From Caulobacter sp. SL161 (GTDB lineage Bacteria; Pseudomonadota; Alphaproteobacteria; Caulobacterales; Caulobacteraceae), in assembly GCF_026672375.1 (NCBI RefSeq), contig NZ_JAPPRA010000001.1:1674001-1738000 (forward strand): a stretch of DNA of 64,000 bases, read 5' to 3'. Below the pieces are notes generated by a model. That model worked only from the letters and a program-made list of their open reading frames with translations, was not told the origin of the DNA and searched no databases. How positions within the stretch are numbered: the first letter of the stretch is position 1; each line of letters starts with the position of its first letter. This document shows, in pieces, positions 1 to 10,314 of the stretch. The position numbers and the translations under genes were made by a program.

Positions 1-2
1 TG

Positions 3-50
3 TTCTCGCCGCTGCGAGACACCCTGCGCACCACGATGCGCGAGGAGTAA
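3..50 (+). CDS. C-terminal end of an RsaE-like (HlyD family) membrane fusion protein, partial
   Basis: Only the last 15 codons and a TAA stop are inside the window; they read FSPLRDTLRTTMREE. The ending resembles HlyD-family periplasmic adaptors of type I secretion, which finish with a short basic/acidic helix after a Pro-Leu pair. In Caulobacter the S-layer adaptor gene rsaE lies directly upstream of the gmd/perosamine genes and rsaF, which is the arrangement seen here. The identification therefore rests mainly on gene order. Too little protein is visible to assign it independently. Confidence 0.5.
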   Translation, partial: FSPLRDTLRTTMREE

Positions 51-111
51 GTCAAAGGTTTCAAGGGCCTGATTTCCAAAGCTTTTCGGATTAGCGGCGC
101 GGGCGGGTTAA

Positions 112-1166
<1,055 letters not shown>

Positions 1167-1167
<1 letters not shown>

Positions 1168-1814
1168 TGAGCGCTTCCCTCGACATCGGGGGCGTCGTCA
1201 TCATCGGCGGCGGCGGCCACGCCAAGGTGGTCATCGAGAGCCTGCGGGCCTGCGGTGAGACCGTGGCGGCCATTGTCGACGCCGATCCGACGCCGCGCGC
1301 GGTGTTGGGCGTTCCGGTGTTGGGCGATGACCTGGCGCTGCCGACGCTGCGCGCGCAGGGGCTGTCCAGACTGTTCGTGGCGATCGGCGACAATCGGCTG
1401 CGTCAGAAGCTGGGCCGCAAGGCGCGCGACCACGGCTTTTCGCTGGTCAACGCCATCCATCCTTCGGCCGTGGTGTCGCCCAGCGCGCGTCTGGGCGAGG
1501 GGGTCGCGGTGATGGCCGGCGTCGCGATCAACGCCGACAGCTGGATCGACGATCTGGCGATCATCAACACCGGCGCGGTTGTCGACCATGACTGCCGCTT
1601 GGGCGCGTCCTGTCATCTGGGGCCCGCCTCGGCCCTGGCCGGCGGCGTGTCCGTGGGAGAGCGGGCTTTTCTCGGTGTGGGCGCCCGGGCCATACCCGGC
1701 GTATCGATCGGCGCCGATACGATCGTCGGGGCCGGCGGCGTGGTCGTGCGCGACCTTCCGGACTCGGTCCTTGCGATCGGCGTGCCGGCCAAGATCAAAG
1801 GAGACCGTTCGTGA
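1167..1814 (+). CDS. perB: GDP-perosamine N-acetyltransferase (PerB-like)
   Basis: Acetylates the 4-amino group of GDP-perosamine using acetyl-CoA. The 215-residue protein has the two-part NeuD/PglD architecture. A small Rossmann-like sugar-nucleotide domain carries VVIIGGGGHAKVV near residues 10-22. A left-handed beta-helix of hexapeptide repeats follows from about residue 95. His141, in GAVVDHDC, sits exactly where the catalytic base of the characterised C. crescentus PerB lies. It begins in the stop codon of gmd and overlaps per by GTGA, fixing it in the perosamine operon (lpsB in older nomenclature). Confidence 0.92.
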
Positions 1815-2926
1815 GTGATCTGCCGCGCATTTCCGTCGCCGCGCCGCGCCTGGACGGCAACGAACGCGACTATGTGCTGGAGTGCCTGGACTCCACCTGG
1901 ATCTCGTCGGCCGGCCGCTTCATCACCGATTTCGAACGCGCCTTCGCCGACTATTGCGGCGTCAAGCACGCGATCACCTGCAACAACGGCACCACCGCGC
2001 TGCACCTGGCCCTGGTGGCGATGGGGATCGGCCCCGGCGACGAAGTCATCGTGCCCAGCCTGACCTATATCGCCTCGTGCAACGCCGTGACCTATTGCGG
2101 CGGCACGGTCGTGCTGGTCGACAACGATCCGCAGACCTTCAACATCGATCCGGCGCTGATCGAGGCCAAGATCACACCCCGCACCAAGGCGATCATGCCG
2201 GTTCACCTGTACGGCCAGGTCGCCGACATGGACCCGATCCTGGAGATCGCCAAGAAGCACGGCCTCATGGTGATCGAGGATGCGGCCGAGGCGGTGGGGG
2301 CGACCTACAAGGGCAAGATGTCCGGATCGCTGGGCACGTGCGCGACCTTCAGCTTCTTCGGCAACAAGATCATCACCACCGGCGAGGGCGGGATGATCAC
2401 CACCAATGATGACGAACTGGCGCGCGTGATGCGCCTGTATCGCAGCCAGGGGATGGACCCGAACCGCCGCTACTGGTTCCCGGTCGTCGGCTTCAACTAC
2501 CGCATGACCAACATCCAGGCCGCGATCGGTCTTGCCCAGCTGGAGCGGGTCGACGAACATCTGGCCGCGCGCGAAAGGGTCGTGGGCTGGTACGGGCAGA
2601 AGCTGGCGCGTCTGGGTAATCGGGTCACCAAGCCTCATGTCGCCCCGACCGGTCGCCACGTGTTCTGGATGTACACCGTGCGTCTTGGCGAGGGCCTTTC
2701 CACCACGCGCGATCAGGTGATCAAGGATCTCGAAGCGTTGGGTATTGAGAGCCGTCCGGTGTTCCACCCGATGCACATCATGCCGCCCTATGCGCATCTG
2801 GCTGCGGATGATCTGAAGATCGCCGAGGCCTGCGGGGCCGACGGCTTGAACCTGCCGACCCACGCGGGGCTGACTGAAGCCGATATCGACCGTGTCATTG
2901 CGGCGCTCGATCAGGTGCTGGTCTAG
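1811..2926 (+). CDS. per: GDP-perosamine synthase (PLP aminotransferase)
   Basis: Transfers an amino group from glutamate to C4 of GDP-4-keto-6-deoxymannose to make GDP-perosamine. The 371-residue protein is a DegT/DnrJ/EryC1 fold-type I enzyme: CNNGTTALHLAL near residues 57-68 forms the phosphate-binding region, VIEDAAEAVGA holds the cofactor-contacting Asp, and Lys186 in SFFGNKIITTGEGG is the internal aldimine lysine, the same number as in characterised GDP-perosamine synthases. It uses a GTG start overlapping the perB stop (GTGA). Also called rfbE or lpsC. It is the third step of a contiguous gmd-perB-per pathway. Confidence 0.95.
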   Translation: MSDLPRISVAAPRLDGNERDYVLECLDSTWISSAGRFITDFERAFADYCGVKHAITCNNGTTALHLALVAMGIGPGDEVIVPSLTYIASCNAVTYCGGTVVLVDNDPQTFNIDPALIEAKITPRTKAIMPVHLYGQVADMDPILEIAKKHGLMVIEDAAEAVGATYKGKMSGSLGTCATFSFFGNKIITTGEGGMITTNDDELARVMRLYRSQGMDPNRRYWFPVVGFNYRMTNIQAAIGLAQLERVDEHLAARERVVGWYGQKLARLGNRVTKPHVAPTGRHVFWMYTVRLGEGLSTTRDQVIKDLEALGIESRPVFHPMHIMPPYAHLAADDLKIAEACGADGLNLPTHAGLTEADIDRVIAALDQVLV

Positions 2927-2929
2927 CCG

Positions 2930-3967
2930 ATGCGCATCGTCCTGCTGTCCTCGATCGTGCCGTTCATCAACGGCGGCGCGCGCTTTATCGTCGAGTGGCT
3001 CGAGGAGAAGCTGGTCGAGGCCGGCCATGAGGTCGAGCGGTTCTATCTGCCGTTCGTCGACGATCCGAACGAGATCCTGCACCAGATCGCCGCCTGGCGG
3101 CTGATGGACCTGACGCAGTGGTGCGACCGGGTGATCTGCTTCCGCCCGCCGGCCTATGTGGTGGACCACCCAAACAAGGTGCTGTGGTTCATCCACCACA
3201 TCCGCACCTTCTATGACCTGTGGGACACGCCCTATCGCGGCATGCCTGACGACGCCCATTACCGCGCCGTTCGCGATAATCTCCGTGCGCTGGACACCCA
3301 GGCGATTTCAGAAGCCCGCGCCGTGTTCACCAACTCCCAGGTGGTGGCCGACCGGCTCAAGGCCTTCAACGGCCTGGACGCCACGCCGCTGTATCCGCCG
3401 ATCTATCAGCCCGAACGCTTCACCCACACCGGCTATGGCGACGAGATCGTCGCCATCTCGCGCCTGGAGCCGCACAAGCGCCAGGCCCTGATGATCGAGG
3501 CCATGCAGTACGTGAAGACCGGCGTGAAGCTGCGTCTGGCGGGCACGGCCTCCAGCCCCGAATACGGTCGACAGCTGGTCAAGATGACCCACGACCTGGG
3601 CGTCGCCGATCGGGTCATTCTCGAGGACCGCTGGATCAGCGAGGACGAGAAGGCCGACATGCTCAAGCAGGCCCTCGCCGTGGCCTATCTGCCCAAGGAC
3701 GAGGACAGCTACGGCTATCCGTCGCTGGAAGGCGCCCACGCGCGCAAGCCGGTGATCACGACCACGGACTCCGGCGGGGTGCTGGAGCTGGTCGAACATG
3801 GCCGCAACGGCCTGATCAGCGAGCCCGATCCCCGCGCCCTGGCCGACCAGTTCGACCGCCTGCACGCCGACAAGTCGGCCGTGGCCAAGATGGGGACCGC
3901 CTCGCTGAATCGTCTGGCTGAGATGAAGATCGACTGGAGCACCGTGGTGGAGCGGCTGACCTCATGA
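2930..3967 (+). CDS. Glycosyltransferase family 4 (LpsD-like)
   Basis: A 345-residue retaining GT-B glycosyltransferase, probably adding a perosamine or core sugar during O-antigen assembly at the inner face of the cytoplasmic membrane. Visible signatures are the N-terminal start MRIVLLSSIVPFINGGA, a nucleotide-sugar domain with AISRLEPHKRQALMIEAM around 180-197, and the C-terminal EDSYGYPSLEGAHARKPVITT block with the conserved glutamate. It follows per by three bases and shares length and layout with the next gene, so the two are tandem paralogues. They match the position of lpsD and lpsE in C. crescentus. The sugar specificity is not readable. Confidence 0.85.
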   Translation: MRIVLLSSIVPFINGGARFIVEWLEEKLVEAGHEVERFYLPFVDDPNEILHQIAAWRLMDLTQWCDRVICFRPPAYVVDHPNKVLWFIHHIRTFYDLWDTPYRGMPDDAHYRAVRDNLRALDTQAISEARAVFTNSQVVADRLKAFNGLDATPLYPPIYQPERFTHTGYGDEIVAISRLEPHKRQALMIEAMQYVKTGVKLRLAGTASSPEYGRQLVKMTHDLGVADRVILEDRWISEDEKADMLKQALAVAYLPKDEDSYGYPSLEGAHARKPVITTTDSGGVLELVEHGRNGLISEPDPRALADQFDRLHADKSAVAKMGTASLNRLAEMKIDWSTVVERLTS

Positions 3968-3977
3968 GAACGCCCGC

Positions 3978-5015
3978 ATGAAGGTTCTGGTCGTCAACAA
4001 CGCCGCGCCGTTCCAACGGGGCGGGGCCGAGGAGCTGGCCGATCACCTGGTCCGCCGCCTGAACGCCACGCCCGGCGTCCAGTCCGAGCTGGTGCGCGTG
4101 CCCTTCACCTGGGAGCCGGCCGAGCGCCTGATCGAGGAGATGCTGATCTCCAAGGGCATGCGGCTCTACAATGTGGACCGCGTCATCGGCCTGAAGTTCC
4201 CAGCCTATCTGATCCCGCATCACCAGAAGGTGCTGTGGCTGCTGCACCAGTTCCGCCAGGCCTACGACCTGTCCGAAGCCGGCCAGAGCCACCTTGATTT
4301 CGACGATACGGGCAGGGCGGTGAAGGCGGCGATCCGCGCGGCCGACAACGCCTGTTTCGCCGAGTGCCGCAAGATCTACTGCAACTCGCCGGTCACCCAG
4401 AACCGCCTGATGAAGTTCAACGGCGTCGCCAGCCAGGTGCTCTATCCGCCGCTGAACGACGGCGAGCTGTTCACCGGCGGCGAGTATGGCGACTATGTCT
4501 TCGCCGGCGGCCGGGTCGCGGCGGGCAAGCGCCAGCACCTGTTGATCGAGGCCCTGGCCCTGCTGCCGGGAAGCCTGCGCCTGGTGATCGCCGGGCCGCC
4601 GGAAAATCAGGCCTATGCCGACCGCCTGACCAAGCTGGTCGAGGATCTGGACCTGAAGGACCGGGTCGATCTGCGGTTCGGCTTCCATCCGCGCGAGGAC
4701 ATCGCCCGTTGGGCCAACGGGGCCCTGATCTGCGCCTATCTGCCCTTTGACGAGGATAGTGTAGGTTACGTCACGATGGAGGCCTTCGCGGCGGGCAAGG
4801 CCGTGCTGACCGTGACTGACTCCGGCGGCCTGCTGGAGATCGTCAGCGCCGACACCGGTGCGGTCGCCGAGCCCACGCCGCAAGCCCTGGCCGAGGCGCT
4901 TGATCGTTTGACCTCGGACAAGGCGCGGGCGATATCGCTGGGCGACGCGGCGCGCAGGCTATGGCGCGACAAGAATGTCACATGGGAAGAGACGGTCCGC
5001 CGTCTTCTTGATTAA
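3978..5015 (+). CDS. Glycosyltransferase family 4 (LpsE-like)
   Basis: A 345-residue GT-B enzyme, paralogous and equal in length to the preceding gene. Both have a VLWxxHxxR(T/Q)xYDL block (VLWLLHQFRQAYDL here), a YCNSPVTQNRLMKFN stretch and the C-terminal EDSVGYVTMEAFAAGKAVLT donor-binding motif with its conserved Glu. The gap to the previous stop is about ten bases. It is expected to build the perosamine O-antigen on undecaprenyl carrier together with its twin. Specificity cannot be assigned. Confidence 0.85.
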   Translation: MKVLVVNNAAPFQRGGAEELADHLVRRLNATPGVQSELVRVPFTWEPAERLIEEMLISKGMRLYNVDRVIGLKFPAYLIPHHQKVLWLLHQFRQAYDLSEAGQSHLDFDDTGRAVKAAIRAADNACFAECRKIYCNSPVTQNRLMKFNGVASQVLYPPLNDGELFTGGEYGDYVFAGGRVAAGKRQHLLIEALALLPGSLRLVIAGPPENQAYADRLTKLVEDLDLKDRVDLRFGFHPREDIARWANGALICAYLPFDEDSVGYVTMEAFAAGKAVLTVTDSGGLLEIVSADTGAVAEPTPQALAEALDRLTSDKARAISLGDAARRLWRDKNVTWEETVRRLLD

Positions 5016-5071
5016 GCCACAAACATTAGGTTGAAGACCACGTTAAGACGGGGTCGGCTACAGTCTAGGAA

Positions 5072-6655
5072 ATGCGAGTGCTGTCGAAAGTTCTGTCCGT
5101 GCGAACGTCTCTGATCGCCTTGGCCATGGCCATGGCGGTCGTCGGTCGCGCTGATCTCGCCCACGCCGAGACCTTGGCCGAGGCGATCACCGCAGCCTAT
5201 CAGAGCAACCCGAATATTCAGGCCCAACGCGCCGCCATGCGCGCGCTGGACGAGAACTACACCCAGGCCCGTTCGGCCTATGGGCTGCAAGCCAGCGCCT
5301 CGGTCGCCGAGGTCTATGGCTGGTCCAGGGGCGTCAACGCCAAGAGCGGCGTCGAGGCCGCCAGCCAGACCTCGACGCTCTCTCTGAGCCAGAGCCTCTA
5401 CACCAACGGTCGTTTCTCGGCCCGCCTGGCGGGTGTCGAGGCGCAGATCAAGGCCGCGCGCGAGAACCTGCGCCGGATCGAGATGGACCTGCTGGTCCGG
5501 GTGACCAACGCCTATATCTCGGTGCGCCGCGACCGCGAGATCCTGCGGATCAGCCAAGGCGGTGAAGCCTGGCTGCAGAAGCAATTGAAGGACACCGAGG
5601 ACAAGTACAGCGTCCGTCAGGTGACCTTGACCGACGTGCAGCAGGCCAAGGCCCGCCTGGCGTCGGCCAGCACGCAGGTGGCGAACGCCCAGGCGCAGCT
5701 GAATGTCAGCGTGGCGTTCTACGCGTCCCTGGTGGGGCGCCAGCCGGAGACGCTGGAGCCTGAACCCGACATTGACGGCCTGCCGACAACCCTCGACGAG
5801 GCGTTCAATCAGGCCGAACAAGCCAATCCGACCCTGCTGGCGGCGGGCTACACCGAGAAGGCCTCTCGCGCCGGCGTCGCCGAGGCGCGGGCCCAGCGCC
5901 TGTTCTCGGTCGGCGCGCGCGCGGACTATCGCAATGGCTCCAGCACGCCGTACTACGCGCGTGGCGGTCTGCGCGAGGACACCGTCAACGCCTCGATCAC
6001 CCTGACCCAGCCGCTGTTCACCAGCGGTCAGCTGAACGCCTCGGTGCGGCAGTCGATCGAGGAGAACAACCGCGACAAGCTGCTCATGGAAGATGCTCGT
6101 CGCAGCATGGTCCTGAGCGTCTCGCAGTACTGGGACAGCCTGGTGGCCGCGCGGAAGTCGCTGGTCAGCCTCGAAGAGGAAGTGAAGGCCAACACGATCG
6201 CCTTCTATGGGGTGCGCGAAGAAGAGCGTTTCGCGCTTCGCAGCACGATCGAAGTGCTGAACGCCCAGGCCGAATTGCAGAACGCTCAGATCAATTTCGT
6301 CCGGGGGCGCGCCAACGAATATGTCGGTCGGCTGCAGCTTCTGGCGCAGGTCGGCACGCTTGAGGTCGGCAATCTCGCTCCCGGCGTCCAGCCCTACGAT
6401 CCTGAGCGTAACTTCAGGAAGGTCCGGTACCGCGGCGCTTTGCCGACGGAGCTGATCATCGGAACCTTCGACAAGATCGCCTTGCCGCTTGAGCCGAAGA
6501 AGCCGGCGCCGGGGGACACCTCGCCGATCCGCCCGCCGTCGAGCGAACTGCCGGCCAGGCCTGTTTCGGCCGACAAGGTGACGCCGCCGGCGTCGATGAA
6601 CGATCTGCCCGCCCTGACCGACGATGCGCCCGTCCAGACCGCGCCGCGCAACTAG
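5072..6655 (+). CDS. rsaF: TolC-family outer-membrane channel of S-layer type I secretion
   Basis: Outer-membrane trimeric channel that completes the RsaD (ABC)-RsaE (adaptor)-RsaF exporter for the S-layer protein. The 527-residue protein starts with a signal peptide of about 32 residues ending AHA before ETLAEAITAAYQSNP, the typical first helix of TolC proteins. Two internally repeated coiled-coil/beta halves follow (SVAEVYGWSRG near 72 and ADYRNGSSTPYY near 290). The C-terminal 80 residues are a proline-rich tail of low complexity that TolC itself lacks. Location after the LPS genes matches rsaFa of C. crescentus. Adequate substrates other than RsaA cannot be excluded. Confidence 0.9.
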   Translation: MRVLSKVLSVRTSLIALAMAMAVVGRADLAHAETLAEAITAAYQSNPNIQAQRAAMRALDENYTQARSAYGLQASASVAEVYGWSRGVNAKSGVEAASQTSTLSLSQSLYTNGRFSARLAGVEAQIKAARENLRRIEMDLLVRVTNAYISVRRDREILRISQGGEAWLQKQLKDTEDKYSVRQVTLTDVQQAKARLASASTQVANAQAQLNVSVAFYASLVGRQPETLEPEPDIDGLPTTLDEAFNQAEQANPTLLAAGYTEKASRAGVAEARAQRLFSVGARADYRNGSSTPYYARGGLREDTVNASITLTQPLFTSGQLNASVRQSIEENNRDKLLMEDARRSMVLSVSQYWDSLVAARKSLVSLEEEVKANTIAFYGVREEERFALRSTIEVLNAQAELQNAQINFVRGRANEYVGRLQLLAQVGTLEVGNLAPGVQPYDPERNFRKVRYRGALPTELIIGTFDKIALPLEPKKPAPGDTSPIRPPSSELPARPVSADKVTPPASMNDLPALTDDAPVQTAPRN

Positions 6656-6662
6656 CGCCCTT

Positions 6663-6691
6663 TCCGATCGGATCGCCTCAATCCGATCGGA
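6663..6691 (+). terminator. Stem-loop downstream of rsaF
   Basis: A perfect 11-bp inverted repeat (TCCGATCGGAT / ATCCGATCGGA) with a 7-nt loop begins eight bases after the rsaF stop. The downstream tract is only moderately T-rich (TTCTATTT about ten bases on), so it may be a 3' stabilising hairpin or a weak terminator. It lies between convergent genes. Confidence 0.5.
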
Positions 6692-6760
6692 TGAAAAGGG
6701 TTCTATTTCAGAAGTTCAGAACGTTCTTCGATCACCGTCTCGCACGGAACGGAGACCGCT

Positions 6761-8074
6761 CTAGGTCAGGGGCAGCCGCGCGCTCGTCATCGCCACCCAG
6801 GCGTCGCGGTTGAACGAGACGTGACCGTTCTGCGCCGTCGCGGCGGCCAGGGTGTTGCGCCAGGCGTCGTCGGAGATCATCCGCGCCAGCTTTTCGGCGG
6901 CGTCGCCCACATCGGCGTCGGCCCAGCGCCCGGCGCGATAGATGACGCCATCGCCCTGCACGGGAACCAGCCGATAGTCGACGAACTGGCTGGACGCCGG
7001 GTTCATGAACTCCACGTTCGATGACCAGCCTGTCGCCAGGGTGGGCTTGCCGAGCCATATCGCTTCGGCGAGCAGCAGGCCGTAACCCTCTGACCGGTGC
7101 AGGGACAGCACGATGTCGCTGCTGGCGGTGAGGGCGGCCATATCCTGCGCCGACAGGTTGTCCGTCAGAAGCCGGATGGACGGATCGTCGGCCACCTCGG
7201 CGGCGAGCGCCTGAAAGGTCTCGGGATAGAGGTCCGCGCCGACGACTTTGCAGACGAGGGTTGCGGGACGTGTCGCCCTGACGGTGGCGTCCCGAAAGGC
7301 GCGCAGCGCCGCGTCGGGATTCTTGCGCTGGGCGGTCGAACGCAGGTCGAAGGCCATCAGCACGACGACCCTGTCGTCCGGCAGGCCAAAGCGCTGGCGA
7401 TCGGCCTGCGGGCGCGGATTGAGATAGAGCGGGTAAGGGACCGGCGTAACCTTTACGCCCCGCGGCGCCACGCGACGGATAGCGTCAGCGGCGAAGGCGG
7501 AGGGGGTCCAGACCTCGTCGACGAAATCGAAGGCGGGGAGCCATTCGGACGGGACCTCTTCCAGCTCCCAGGCCCAGTAGCCGATGTGCCGGCGGCCCTC
7601 CAGGAAACGGCCTTGGGTCTCCCGCGCCCATCGCAGAAGCTCTGGGGGATTGATGTGCGAGATCGTGACCCCGCGGTCGTCGGGATCCGGCGAAGAATAG
7701 GCCGGGGCGATCTCGGCGGCGAAGCCGACTGACGCCGACAGGTCCAAGGCGCGGACCGCAAGGCCCATGTCGCCAAACCCGCGCGCCAGCATCCGTGCGC
7801 CTTCGCCCAGACCGTGCACCGCGCCATGGAAACCGATGACCGTTACCGGCAGGGTGGGTGACAAACCCCTGGGACCGGCGCGTCTGCGCGCGCGCGCCAA
7901 GGCGGTTCTTTCCGCCCTCCGGTGTCGATGCTCCGCCAAGGCCTTGTCCAGCGCCTCCAGAGCGGCGCGCGGGGCGCCGGCGACGACATGCGCCGAGCGC
8001 CGGATGGGTGTCGGCAGGCGGCGCCATATCTCAAGCAGGCGTGACGTCATGGGCGATGCGGGCGGGCGAAACAC
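6761..8074 (-). CDS. Glycosyltransferase family 4 protein
   Basis: A 437-residue GT-B glycosyltransferase facing the rsaF cluster. An N-terminal VIGFHGAVHGLGEGARMLARG segment resembles transferases that pair with polysaccharide clusters. It is followed by IGYWAWELEEVPSEWLPAFDFVDEVWTPS, and by a C-terminal LSLHRSEGYGLLLAEAIWLG donor-binding motif with the E-x7-E pattern. Met at residue 9 (position 8050, MTSRLLEIWRRLP) is an equally plausible start. Its proximity to the perosamine genes suggests a role in surface polysaccharide or S-layer-associated glycan, but no partner is adjacent on the same strand. Confidence 0.8.
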   Translation of the reverse strand: MFRPPASPMTSRLLEIWRRLPTPIRRSAHVVAGAPRAALEALDKALAEHRHRRAERTALARARRRAGPRGLSPTLPVTVIGFHGAVHGLGEGARMLARGFGDMGLAVRALDLSASVGFAAEIAPAYSSPDPDDRGVTISHINPPELLRWARETQGRFLEGRRHIGYWAWELEEVPSEWLPAFDFVDEVWTPSAFAADAIRRVAPRGVKVTPVPYPLYLNPRPQADRQRFGLPDDRVVVLMAFDLRSTAQRKNPDAALRAFRDATVRATRPATLVCKVVGADLYPETFQALAAEVADDPSIRLLTDNLSAQDMAALTASSDIVLSLHRSEGYGLLLAEAIWLGKPTLATGWSSNVEFMNPASSQFVDYRLVPVQGDGVIYRAGRWADADVGDAAEKLARMISDDAWRNTLAAATAQNGHVSFNRDAWVAMTSARLPLT

Positions 8075-8204
8075 ATGCGCGATCGTATAGCCGTTCAGGC
8101 TGATCCAACACCAGCAAAGCTGCGCGGGGGCGTGTCAGGCGATCTTGTCATGCGAAAGGTTTGCATGCAGCAATGGCGTGCCACTGGGCTAAGGGGAAGA
8201 ATAC

Positions 8205-9740
8205 GTGTCGACTGAGTGGAGCGCCGGCTATGTCACGGACGTCAACTATACGTTTGGCTATTACAACGAGCTGAATCCGCTCCGCTGTCGCCTTCCGCTC
8301 CTGATGGTCGGCCGCCACGCCCCCAAGATCGAGAACGCCTGCGAGCTCGGGTTTGGCCAAGGCCTGTCGGTCTCGATCCACGCCGCAGCCCAGCCGGGAG
8401 TCAACTGGTACGGAACTGACTTCAACCCGTCCCAGGCGGCCTTCGCCACCGAAATGGTCCGCTTGTCGGGCGCCGAAGCCAAGCTCTACGACGAGGCCTT
8501 CGCCGAGTTCTGTAACCGCAAGGACCTGCCGGACTTCGACTTCATCGGACTGCACGGCATCTGGACCTGGATCTCCGACGAAAATCGCCACGTCTTGGTG
8601 GACTTCATTCGTCGCAAGCTCCGCCCGGGCGGCGTGCTCTACATCTCCTACAACACGCTGCCCGGCTGGTCGGCGTCGGCGCCGATCCGTCACCTGATGA
8701 AGCGGCACGCCGATGTCATGGGCGCGCCGGGCCAGGGCATCATCGGCCAGACCGATGCGGCCCTGAACTTCATCGATCAGTTCCTGGCCCTCGATCCGCT
8801 GTACGCCAAGGCCAATCCGGGCGCGGTCGAAAGGCTCAAGCAGGTCAAGGGACAGGACCGGAAGTATCTCGCTCACGAGTACATGAACCGCGACTGGCAC
8901 CCCATGTACTTTGCTGACGTAGAGAACTGGCTCAGCGACGCCAAGGTCGGCTTCGCCAGCTCAGCCCATGTGCTCGACAACCTCTACGACCTCAACATGA
9001 CGCCGCAGCAGACGGAGTTCATGCGCGGAGTGCCGGACGTCTCGCTACGGGAGACCATTCGCGACTTCTGCATGAATCAGCAGTTCCGGCGCGATTATTG
9101 GGTGCGGGGCGTGCGCGCCCTGGTCGGGCACGAGCAGGTGGCGGCTCTGCGCGAAGAGCGCGTGGTGATGACCACCGCCCAGGCGGACCTGCCGACGAAG
9201 GTGCGTGGGGTGATCGGTGAGGCGACGCTGAACGACAATGTGTATCAGCCCGTTTTCGAGGTTCTGCTCGACCACAAGCCTCACTCCATTCTCGAGCTTG
9301 AAGCGCACCTCGCCAGCAAGGACCTCCACTTTGGTCAGTTGTCGTCGGCGCTGACGATCCTTCTGGGCCTGGGCGTGATAACGTCGGCGGCGTCCGCCCA
9401 GGACGTGAACAAGGCCAAGAGCCGAACTCTGGCCCTGAACAAGGCCATCGCCCGTCGATCGCTGTCGGTTGGTGATATCGGTTGCTTTGCCTCGCCGGTC
9501 ACCGGTGGCGGCGTCACGGCGCCCCGCTTCACCCAGCTCTTCTGGATGAGCCGGCAGAACGGCGGAAAAACGCCCGAGGACTGGGCGGCCTTCGCCTATC
9601 AGATCCTTCAGGCGCAGGGCCAATCGATCATCAAGGACGGCAATACGCTGCAGGGGGAGGACAATCTCACCGAGCTTCGCGCTCAGGCCACGCAGTGGGG
9701 CGCGCAGGTCTTGCCTGTTTGGACGGCTCTGGGCGTCTGA
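8205..9740 (+). CDS. Class I methyltransferase with methyltransferase-regulatory domain
   Basis: A 511-residue protein starting at GTG, chosen because AAGGGGAAG lies just upstream and the sequence from residue 1 fits the family (STEWSAGYVTDVNYTFGYY). Residues 35-150 form a SAM-binding Rossmann domain with ACELGFGQGLSVSI as motif I and LRPGGVLYISYNTLPGW as the late strand. The following 100 residues match the predicted methyltransferase regulatory domain class. The C-terminal 200 residues look like a winged-helix/accessory domain (VLLDHKPHSILELEAHL). Such proteins are often found near glycan or lipopolysaccharide genes; the substrate is unknown. Confidence 0.8.
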   Translation: MSTEWSAGYVTDVNYTFGYYNELNPLRCRLPLLMVGRHAPKIENACELGFGQGLSVSIHAAAQPGVNWYGTDFNPSQAAFATEMVRLSGAEAKLYDEAFAEFCNRKDLPDFDFIGLHGIWTWISDENRHVLVDFIRRKLRPGGVLYISYNTLPGWSASAPIRHLMKRHADVMGAPGQGIIGQTDAALNFIDQFLALDPLYAKANPGAVERLKQVKGQDRKYLAHEYMNRDWHPMYFADVENWLSDAKVGFASSAHVLDNLYDLNMTPQQTEFMRGVPDVSLRETIRDFCMNQQFRRDYWVRGVRALVGHEQVAALREERVVMTTAQADLPTKVRGVIGEATLNDNVYQPVFEVLLDHKPHSILELEAHLASKDLHFGQLSSALTILLGLGVITSAASAQDVNKAKSRTLALNKAIARRSLSVGDIGCFASPVTGGGVTAPRFTQLFWMSRQNGGKTPEDWAAFAYQILQAQGQSIIKDGNTLQGEDNLTELRAQATQWGAQVLPVWTALGV

Positions 9741-10193
9741 CGACCTGCACCACCGCGCGCTTAGCGATAGCTCGGCGCGCGGTCGTTGGCCTCCGCTCCA
9801 GCACCCGTGCGTGGTTCCGGCTTCTCCGGAGAAGGGTTGCAGGGAAAACGCCCGTCGATGAGCGTAATCATGATGTGGAAAAGTGAAAACAGGTTCGACC
9901 TGTAGAGCTTTTTCGGATTTTCAATGTCTATAACGCTCGGATCAATTTGCGCTGCAAGAAGAGAAATCCTCTCGCAGAGCTAGATGAATTGAGGACTATG
10001 CTTTGCCTTTTGGCGTTGTCCTGTCTTCGAAGTTGATATTTTGACCGCTGCGTCAGGAATCTGAGGCGCGCTCCGCAATAGCGTAAGTTGTGCCCTGAAT
10101 TCACGACTAAGTGTCGGATTCTTGGAGCAGAAAGGTTGCGAACCGGCGCCGGTTAAGATATGAAGAGCGGGTCTACCCACAAGACTTCCCATT
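9741..10193. other. Intergenic region without a supported gene
   Basis: About 450 bases between two convergent genes, visibly more AT-rich than the flanks. It holds a perfect palindrome CTTCTCCGGAGAAG, GANTC sites (CcrM methylation targets) and a conspicuous terminator-like hairpin at its right end. No ORF has codon use or a Shine-Dalgarno site to support it. A small RNA ending at the hairpin is possible but unproven. Confidence 0.5.
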
Positions 10194-10226
10194 AGCCCCG
10201 CCGGAGACCGCGTCACCGGCGGGGCT
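10194..10226 (+). terminator. GC-rich terminator-like hairpin
   Basis: Perfect 11-bp inverted repeat AGCCCCGCCGG / CCGGCGGGGCT with an 11-nt loop, followed on + by TATTGTAT. No + strand gene ends nearby: the last stop is about 450 bases upstream. It therefore either terminates an unrecognised small transcript or ends transcription of the DUF599 gene from the minus side. Confidence 0.55.
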
Positions 10227-10314
10227 TATTGTATCTGGGATGCATCGTGGGCTCGCGGCGTGAGAACGCGACCGCTGCAGCGTTGTTTCTTCCGTCCCCT
10301 CTCGGGCGCTCCCA

